Below are positions 28,740 to 35,313 of a stretch of 35,313 nucleotides of DNA, one piece after another (position 1 is the first letter of the stretch; every line of letters starts with the position of its first letter). The translations under genes and the position numbers were made by a program. The stretch spans positions 27,552-62,864 of the forward strand of contig JAHBMJ010005878.1 of assembly GCA_018398765.1 (NCBI GenBank), given 5' to 3'. The notes beneath the pieces are model-generated. The model worked only from the letters and a program-made list of their open reading frames with translations, was not told the origin of the DNA and did not search any database. This stretch comes from Chromera velia (Eukaryota; Sar; Chromeraceae).

Positions 28740-29260
28740 CAAATCAGAGATCCTTTCCAACCTTCCTCACCAAATGTAGCCCGGCTCTCATAGCCCTTCT
28801 GCAGAGAAGCGCATTATGCAAGACAATGAACTCATACATTGAGCCATCATAAACCAGTGTGATTCCGAACAGATTAGCGAGATGCAAAAAACACTTTCAT
28901 GAGTCTGCTTCCACACGCTGCTTCACTGTGTGTGGTCTGCTGCATTAACAAAGTCTGCCAAAAGAAAAAAAACTAAAACCATCAATTTTGTTTATGTTTG
29001 TTTTTTCGGTCGTTTTATTGGGTGTACGTTGAGCTCAAATCGACAAGCAAAAAAGGGAACTGTCTTCACTTTTCCCCCACAGCTTGTGTAAATTTAGGGC
29101 AATTCGCGTGGCACGGTAGGTTACAGGAGAGTAAGTCGAGGACGCACAATTTCACGTTGTGTAAAAAAGAGGAATGACACCACGTCGATGCAGCAAGCAA
29201 GCGTATTGATAACTGACGGCAATCGGGATCAGTCGTGCCTCCACACACTCCAGGCACGGG
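28740..29260. other. No gene seen
   Basis: AT-rich stretch with T and A runs near 28960-29050 and no splice-bounded exon. It probably contains the upstream region of the gene below 28.7 kb. Confidence 0.4.
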
Positions 29261-29267
29261 CGGTCGC

Positions 29268-29664
29268 TCATGGGCTGGCGGCGTTCCTGTCTCTTGACGC
29301 GCTCCTCGTAGTCCAAGTTGTGCTTTGGCCTGTGGTGGCTGGTCGGTGCACCGGAGGAGCCTGTGACGGCTGTCTACTGTTGGAGGAAACCAGGGACGCT
29401 AGGAGGGCGTGTTGCAATTCCGGAGACAGGGGGGGAAGACGGAGAGGGCGGACTTCGGTTCGGTTGATCGCCTGGACAGACAGAGCGACTGCCCGGTGGA
29501 CGAGCCCCTCCGGTTCCATCAGGTGCAAGGTGTGGGTCGAGACCCGGGCCAGAGAAGAACTTGACGGAAGGGGTGCTGGATGCCCAGTCGGACCCTTGTG
29601 AAAGAGGAATCGAAATCAACCATTGGCTGTCATACGTGCGGGGGATGCGGCCTCTGATCAGCAA
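29268..29664 (-). CDS. Weak gene candidate, unknown
   Basis: Two overlapping minus frames read TYDSQWLISIPLSQGSDWAS and LMEPEGLVHRAVALSVQAIN, the latter continuing RLPPLSPELQHALLASLVSS. They could be joined by an intron near 29.53 kb. A plus frame is also open over the same span. Composition is inconclusive. Confidence 0.3.
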
Positions 29665-29970
29665 AAAGTATGCATGAACACTTTTACGTCGAACTTTACC
29701 TCTGCCTGTCGAGACTCTCTCCTCGAAACCCTAGCTGCGGATTCCTCTCTCAATCTTTCAGCGCGGCTCCGCAGAAGCGCCCGCCCTGGGTTCTGCAGCA
29801 GCAAAAAATGCATTTACACATTCTGGCTTCAAGAGAAACGAGTGAACTGCACTTTTGCCCAGGCGGCTCTGAAAGCTGATGTGAGCACAGCGCTGAACAC
29901 GTCGGGGATTTCCTCAGCACAATGGAATGAGACAGAGAGAAAAAAATGGAGTGCTATAGAGAGAGGTCTG

Positions 29971-30087
29971 CGAGGGGGGGGGGGAAGGGAGCGAGCGAGG
30001 GGGAGACAACGAGGGGGGGGGGGAAGGGAGCGAGCGAGGGAGAGACAACGAGGGGGGGGGGGAAGGGAGCGAGCGAGGGAGAGACAA
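29971..30087. repeat. Minisatellite, three 39-bp units
   Basis: Three head-to-tail units of 39 bp (29971-30009, 30010-30048, 30049-30087) differ by one base. Each is cgag, a run of ten or eleven G, then aagggagcgagcgagg and gagacaa. Because 39 is a multiple of three, both strands stay open through it (RGGGGRERARERQ on plus, SLPPPPRCLSLAR on minus). Confidence 0.95.
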
Positions 30088-30498
30088 GAAGGGAGGGAGA
30101 GATAAGAGAGACAAAGGGTACCAAAAAACGAGGAATGAAGCTTGAGAAGCGAAATATGTGCACAGGCACCAGAAGCTTGACAAGTTTGATCGGGCGTCTC
30201 TAGTGTTGTGTGCGAGTAAATCATTGGAAATTTCAGTGGCAGTCCAGTCAAGGAAGCATACGGAATGAATAGCATCCAGTGTCCTAGGCAGGACCCCAGT
30301 CTTTCATCCAATGGCCAGCGAGTGGAACCTTACGAAGAGCTTGTCGGATGTACGGAGAAACAGAGGGAGAAAGAGAGGGACTTGCCATTGCAAGGAAGCT
30401 GGAGCATCTCCAGACCTGACAGACCTTCCGCAATTCCTCTGCCCAAACTGGAGGCAAAGGACTCCGCCAAACTTGTTCCCCCCTCTTTCCCTTGTTGG

Positions 30499-31213
30499 TC
30501 AGCCAAACAACGCAACAGTGAGAATTTCGTGCGAATTTGACGGAATTGGATGCTTCCATGCAAGGGTGAAAAAGGCCGAGAGACTTTCCCATGCAGAAGA
30601 AAACTTGACCTGGTTTGACCTGTCTCTGGTGAGTCGATATTTTGTCGCTTGGTGGAGGCTCTGAATATCTCTGAGGGTCTTCGTCTTGAGTACAAAGAGA
30701 ACAGATTAAGAAGAAGATTCTCCCCCAGTACTTCTCCTTGCTTCTGCGTTGTCATCTCAAACTTGTTTGCGAGGTCATTGATGGTTTCAATCACGTCCCA
30801 CTCCCGATTGGTCGGGTGTACTAGAAGGGGAATGATCTCAGCAGAGTCAGTCCCCCCCGGGGAGCTGTTCTCGTCCGTGCAAATATCCGCCTTCCTTTCT
30901 TTCTGCCCCCCTTCTGTGCATGATAAATTGGGAGAAAGCAAAGAATCGACCATTCACGTGCTTTTCAGCTGAAACGTTTGAATGCAAGTTTCTCAATCGA
31001 GCTGACCAATCCTCTCCGAAACGGTCAAAGATCCCCCCGCCATAAAACGACCGAAAGCCGAGTCGCTCTAGGGCCTCCCAGGTTTTGGTGGTTTCCTCAG
31101 AATCTGTACAGCCCGCGGTCAGCTTCCTCCTCCAAAGGCTCGGGGCAAGGGGCAACAGCTAGCACAGCTTCCTCCCCCACCAGAAGGCCACCCCCACTAG
31201 TTTCTCTCTCCAT
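30499..31213 (-). CDS. Unknown gene, four exons, last two well defined
   Basis: ATG 31213 may start the protein (MERETSGGGLLVGEEAVLAV). The next frame, to 30958, reads TTKTWEALERLGFRSFYGGG, then FDRFGEDWSARLRNLHSNVS and donor GTGAAT. Exon 30902-30732 reads KERKADICTDENSSPGGTDS, then VHPTNREWDVIETINDLANK. The last exon, 30684-30499, reads LRDIQSLHQATKYRLTRDRS, then SAWESLSAFFTLAWKHPIP to TGA. The last two introns are 55 and 47 nt, both phase 0. The first join is unresolved. A plus-strand frame, 30311-30664, overlaps and was rejected. It lies 220 bp downstream of the stop of the large gene on the same strand. No family is recognised. Confidence 0.5.
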
Positions 31214-31433
31214 GAGAGAGACGTGAGACTCAACGTCACTGCCAGCACATCCGCTACGACTATTACCATACACAAACAACCACCAACGCCATGCAACTAG
31301 TTTGTGCGCAAACGACTACGACAAAACAACCACAAAACACCATGAAAATTTCCCCCCCTCTCGCCCCTTCTCCCTCGATCGAATCGAGGGACAATTCTCT
31401 CTCTCACTGTGTGTGTGCTTGATATTGAGAAAA

Positions 31434-34265
31434 TTAAAGTCGCTCTGGACTTTGCTTGGTGATCAGGTGAAAGAACAAACAGCGTACAAAAATGTAGGCT
31501 GTTTCCCGATCGCCAGACACATGCATTTTTACTCGCATCTTCCTCTCTAAACGCCATCCTTCCGGCATGCTCTTTTCGAATACAGACGAAAAAGCGACAA
31601 CACACTTGAGACATTCAGATTGCCTCATCAAGAGACGGAGACGGAAATCCATAGGGGTCTCAGCCCCTCCAACAGAGACGTACATATAAGCAAAGTCTGC
31701 TTGCAGCTCCTCATCACTCATTTCGCAAACGTCCCTTTGCACCACCTCAACTGAGTTTGACAGACCAAGCTTCTTGAGAAATGCGTGACTGAGCTGAGCA
31801 GTGGCCTCTTCTTTCTGAGTTTCTTACGCTCGCGCTAGACGGCTCTTCTTTTCTCCACAACATTGGGATGGTCGGATCGGAGAATGCTTTGCGCTCAAAC
31901 TTTGGAAAGCTGGGCACCCGCTGTTCTTCCTCCCAAATATCGTACTGCGACAAGAATCGCTGATATATTGGCGGGGCCCTCTTCCTGCCGCTGCTTTCTT
32001 TCTACCTTGCTCATGGGTTTGTCGGACCAGACCTCCTCCCTCAAACGCGTCATCTCCTCTCCATGGATTTGAAACCAAGTATATGTATTCAGTTTCTGTT
32101 GATGTCTTTCCATTTTCTGTAGCTGAAACATGTCCGCATCAGCCTTCCCCATCTCCCCCCTCTCTTCCGCACTCTGTTTTTGCATCTTGCTCGATTTCTC
32201 CCCTTCAGGCCAACGCTTAAAGAGCGCATGCAGAGTCTCGAGAGTCTCGAGAGCCATTTCCCGCCGCAGGCTACGGAAACAATCGCGAAAGTACTTTTCT
32301 GGGTCACATTGTGGGCAGCGGTTGCGTACAAGCCTCCCGTGCGTGCATCGTCGGCTTCTTTTGGGGGCACAGGCAGTGCACAGCTGCCGTGGATTGACAT
32401 GCACGCACTGCATGGGACTTCTGTTGCACGCAGCAGGGCCTTTGACGAGGTCCTTCTGTTGCATGGTCGGGGGGAAAGCGACAATTAATGTGTTCTCCAA
32501 TCTGGAAGGACACCCTTCGGTTGCCTCTGCGCTTGGTTCTTTGCTACATGAGCACTCACGGCGGTCCCTTGTGGTGGAAGGGCTTGTCTGTAGGGTTCCA
32601 GGGAGATCGAAAAACTGGGATTTGCCCCCCCTCAAGCCGGACGTCCGGAACATAAAGATCGGATTGTTTGTTTGTTTTCTCGCTTGCTTCCTGCTTGACT
32701 GACGCGAAGAGCTTCCCTGCTGCCTCGAGGGCACTCCCGTCTGCTGGTCGATCTCCCACCCCAATGACCAAGAAGAGGTGAAAGGAGGGGCAGAGACAGG
32801 GGGTGCGTTGGCGGGTTGCTCTGTCATGTTCAACCGACCGAAAACCAGTTTGTTGGGTACCTTCTTTTTTTCTCCTTCTCCTCGTCGCTGCTCTCCAGCA
32901 GCACCTTTTTCCTGTTTCCCTTCAAAGTTTTCTTGAAGTTCTTCTTCCACATCCGAGACTCCAGAAGCTCCCGCCTGCGGCATTGGGCGACCATAATAAA
33001 ATCCCTGCAGGAGTCCACGCAGATACATAAGAAAAATACACAACTGCAGGTTCACGGCAAGACAAAACAACACCGCTCGTCATTGCGTTGTGTCCGGGAC
33101 CCCTCCTGAACCGCCCTTTTCTCTGCCTTGTACTTCGAGAAACTCCAGTACCGCGCTTTGCTGTCGAATGCAGTGGCAGTTCCCTGCATGAGGGAGGTGT
33201 ACTTCGTGCCAGGGTGCCATTGTGTTATTCGAGTCTCTGCATGCAGGGAATTAAGAGGTTCCGGTGCTTGCTACCTGACAGGGATTGAGTGTGTCTTCGG
33301 AGGGGGATGATCCAGCAGCCTTACCGAAATTGCGTCGCAATGGACTCAAATTGAAGGGCGGTGGGTCCTCACTTTGCACACAGGTACAAAAAGAGTCCTT
33401 AAGAACAAAAAGAGTGGGCATGTACGCGTACCCCTTGAAACGTGCCAAGGACCCCGGAGAAAGGAAGAAGGGTGATTACCTGCAGGCTAAAAAGAAGAAG
33501 CGATTATCTCAGATGTTCACTTTTGTCAGAAAAAGAAAGGATCCATTGCCAGACTGACCAGCGCAGCCTGTCGTGCCCTCTGTGCATTTTGACACGTCGC
33601 GTTGCACGGCACCGTCGAGTTTCCACCAGGAAGGCCACTCCACGCCCTGCAGGTTTCCATCACTCGGCGATCTCCACACTTGCACCCCGTTGGCACGTTG
33701 GACCCAGAGAGGAGCCCCCACCCCCCCTTCGTCTTGAACAGCTCTTCACTCCCCTCCAAACCGCTTCCCTCGTTTCTTCCCCACCGCATGAGCTCTGAGG
33801 AGCGGACGAATGACCTTACAGCAACACGACAGTCTGCGCATGCAACTCGATCGGCATCTTCCCCCCGTAGGCGAGCTTGTGCATGCATGCAAGCACAAAA
33901 ACACAAGAGAAGGGCGTTCGGCTTTCATGCTTCCAGGCAATGGAACCCGTCCTTTGTTGGGTGGGTCCTGCTGACCGTTTTGTCCACAAGCACGAAATAA
34001 ACGCCTTTGGACCTCTGTTTGCCCGGGGGCAGCCAAAACACCCGGCAGCTGCTGACGGGCTGAGCACCCCAGCACTCTGTACCGCGCAACCAATCTTGGA
34101 TGGAATCCGCGAGTCTGTGCTTCAACTTTGTAATTTTGTATGGGCATCTTGACACACCCGAACAGAAAACTGCAATCAGAAGCAAGAAGAAGAAGGGCGA
34201 AAAGGGAACAGAGGTATATATGAAGGTGAAAGAAGATTCAATGAGTCTGGGGGGCGAAAAATACC
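31434..34265 (-). CDS. Large multi-exon gene with Cys/His zinc-type motifs, basic region and coiled coil; function unknown
   Basis: Exons supported by phase are 34169-33976, 33875-33820, 33646-33559, 33367-33325, 33184-33056, 33004-32861, about 32752-32560, 32420-32006, 31944-31828 and 31793-31434 (TAA). In order they encode VLAAPGQTEVQRRLFRACGQ; a CADC...WPSWWKLDG...VSKC region; ATAFDSKARYWSFSKYKAEK; a basic stretch (RMWKKNFKKTLKGNRKK) like a nuclear signal; DLYVPDVRLEGGQIPVFRSP; a Cys/His motif CVHVN...CTAC...CTHGRLVRNRCPQC; a coiled coil (LETLHALFKRWPEGEKSS); and LGLSNSVEVVQRDVCEMSDE to the end. The C-x-HG-R-x5-C-x2-C pattern resembles short zinc-ribbon-like repeats seen in algal proteins. 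A nuclear nucleic-acid-binding role is an inference. The join 32861/32752 is not phase-consistent as drawn, and the last intron would be only 34 nt. A 392-codon open frame covers 33073-31895, but only its middle is coding. Confidence 0.55.
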
Positions 34266-34694
34266 GCGGAACGCACGTCTGCCGGCATCTGGCGGCACCA
34301 CGTTCGCTTGTTTGCGTCTTGGGCGCAGAAAACGGGTCCAGCGACAAAATCTCGGCCCGTTCCTTCTGAGGGTTCCGACCAGGCCTTCGCTACTTGATTC
34401 TGGTCTCAGGGGAAAGAGGTGTTCAGGAGGGAAAGTCCACTGGGAGGTCACTGCGCGACTCGAAAGTGTGTGGACAAGAGTAGAAACCTTTGTGACACTG
34501 TATAATATTTCTTTTTCTCGTCTGGACATTTTCCAGCGTGCTGTTCTGGATCTCTCTGAAACCGCTACGAGATCATGGAGAGCCCCTTGTGTCTCTCCTT
34601 CGTGCACCCCCCTGGAGTCTTCTATCATTGTTCTTTCTGCTAGATCTGCTTCATCCCATCTTGGAGGTCCGTCAGCCTCTCTACATGCCTCCAA
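34265..34694 (-). CDS. Possible 5' exon of the large gene
   Basis: The minus strand is open for 172 codons (34694-34176). Its ATG is at 34628, with A at -3: MIEDSRGVHEGETQGALHDL, then RREKEILYSVTKVSTLVHTL. A GCG|GTATTT donor at 34264 could feed the acceptor at 34170 (CCCTTCTTCTTCTTGC...TTGCAG). The three frames over 34265-34400 are all open, and the phase needed by the next exon fits a different frame from this one. The start exon is therefore tentative. Confidence 0.35.
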
Positions 34695-34889
34695 GAAGTG
34701 CAGCCGTCGAGATTAAGAGAGAACTTCAGGGTTTATAGAGAAAAGTGAAGCATACAACTGTTTTTGTGTAGGAGATCATTTCGGCGAAGCCACAGGGAAG
34801 CGACGGTCGTGGGAGTCAGGGAAACAACGAGAAGATTGTACAGATATGCAGACACCGGGGAAAACACATCCACAACCCTAGTTGCATGA

Positions 34890-34973
34890 TGGCCGGGTAA
34901 TTACCGGGTAACCGGTTACCTGGCCGGGCTAGACCAATTTTTTAACAATGGCCAGGTTACCGGTTTACCGGCC
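34890..34973. repeat. Hairpin / inverted repeat rich in GGTAACC
   Basis: The arm gggtaaccggttacctggcc (34906-34925) pairs with ggccaggttaccggtttacc (34950-34969) at 17 of 20 positions across a 24-base AT-rich loop. Nearby ggccgggtaattaccggg is itself near-palindromic. It could be the end of a DNA transposon or a cruciform-forming site. Confidence 0.7.
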
Positions 34974-34979
34974 ATATAG

Positions 34980-35072
34980 TTAAAAAAAAAAACAAAAATA
35001 AAAATCTAGAAAAAAAAATTAAAAAAAAATATAGAAAAAAAAATTATAGAAAAAAAATTAAAAAAAAATCTG
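34980..35072. repeat. A-rich tract
   Basis: About 90 bases of A runs broken by tctag, ttat and tt, immediately after the hairpin. It is unlike the rest of the window in composition and could be an element tail or a boundary. Confidence 0.85.
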
Positions 35073-35313
35073 GCCGCATTCGAAAGACGCGGAAACTTTT
35101 GAATCCTAAAACTGTTTTTCTTTCACGCATGAAACTCATATGCACGCACAACAAGCGAATAACATGCATGAAAATCGATGAAACACATTCATGCGGCATG
35201 AAAGCACACACACATGCACAAAACACGCGTGAAACACATGCACAGTCAACTCGACGCGATAGCTGTATCTGAACAAAAACCAGTTGAGGGATTTTGATCC
35301 ATCAACTGATTTG

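Noticed and set aside
30311-30664. Plus-strand frame of 117 codons
   Set aside because: It overlaps two minus-strand exons that join through a 47-nt phase-0 intron and end in a clean stop.
31895-33073. 392-codon minus open frame taken as one protein
   Set aside because: Its N-terminal part competes with short exons in other frames that join in phase and look far more like protein. Only the Cys/His and coiled-coil part is retained.
1-35313. CRISPR array, rRNA or tRNA genes, bacterial operon
   Set aside because: No spaced identical repeats, no tRNA cloverleaf box pairs and no rRNA core sequence were seen. Introns show the DNA is eukaryotic.

Overview
This is nuclear DNA of a eukaryote, not a bacterium. 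No prokaryotic operon, RBS pattern, tRNA or rRNA is visible. Coding signal comes in short exons bounded by GT...AG, usually with a pyrimidine tract before the acceptor and with matching reading phase across the junction. Base composition looks near 50% GC. The octamer family TGCATGCA/GCATGC recurs all through the window, as in coccidians and their relatives. Leucine-rich-repeat exons, RNA-binding and RING genes and several decayed transposons are mixed together. My best guess is an alveolate, perhaps a chromerid alga such as Chromera. That is an inference from style, not from a recognised marker gene.

Layout, left to right. Bases 1-2.4 kb are repeat-derived: an inverted pair of one element, one copy of which is split by a Ty3/gypsy-type integrase remnant. 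2.5-4.4 kb carries minus-strand exons that resemble a large RNase-H-fold transposase. 4.5-5.8 kb has no convincing gene. 6.5-7.45 kb has a small complete two-exon gene and a gene fragment with a duplicated motif. 7.8-8.4 kb has an orphan ABC-like exon and a Merlin/IS1595-type transposase remnant. 9-10.1 kb holds LRR and other exons. 10.6-11.6 kb is a complete two-exon membrane-protein gene. 12.1-12.5 kb is a complete two-exon LRR-like gene. 13.2-15.3 kb has a paralogous gene fragment, an unknown exon and a RING gene. 15.9-16.8 kb is a four-exon gene with an RRM-like C-terminus. 17-21.3 kb is a string of terminal exons of unknown genes plus an LRR gene. 21.35-21.6 kb is a hAT transposase remnant. 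22.7-24.5 kb has two multi-exon genes. 24.9-26.5 kb has a complete three-exon membrane-protein gene with degenerate tandem copies upstream. 26.7-28.7 kb has two further genes. 29-30.1 kb has a weak gene and a 39-bp minisatellite. 30.5-31.2 kb and 31.4-34.6 kb hold two multi-exon genes, the second about ten exons long with Cys/His motifs. The right end (34.9-35.1 kb) is a hairpin followed by an A-rich tract.

Two global features stand out. Almost every supported coding exon lies on the minus strand, so this looks like one long unidirectional gene array. Predicted introns are very short, often 29-60 nt, and the shortest ones need testing. I see no common pathway among the genes. Exon models were built by eye from the sequence. 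Where I give exon coordinates I checked that phases join; gene starts are less certain than 3' ends.
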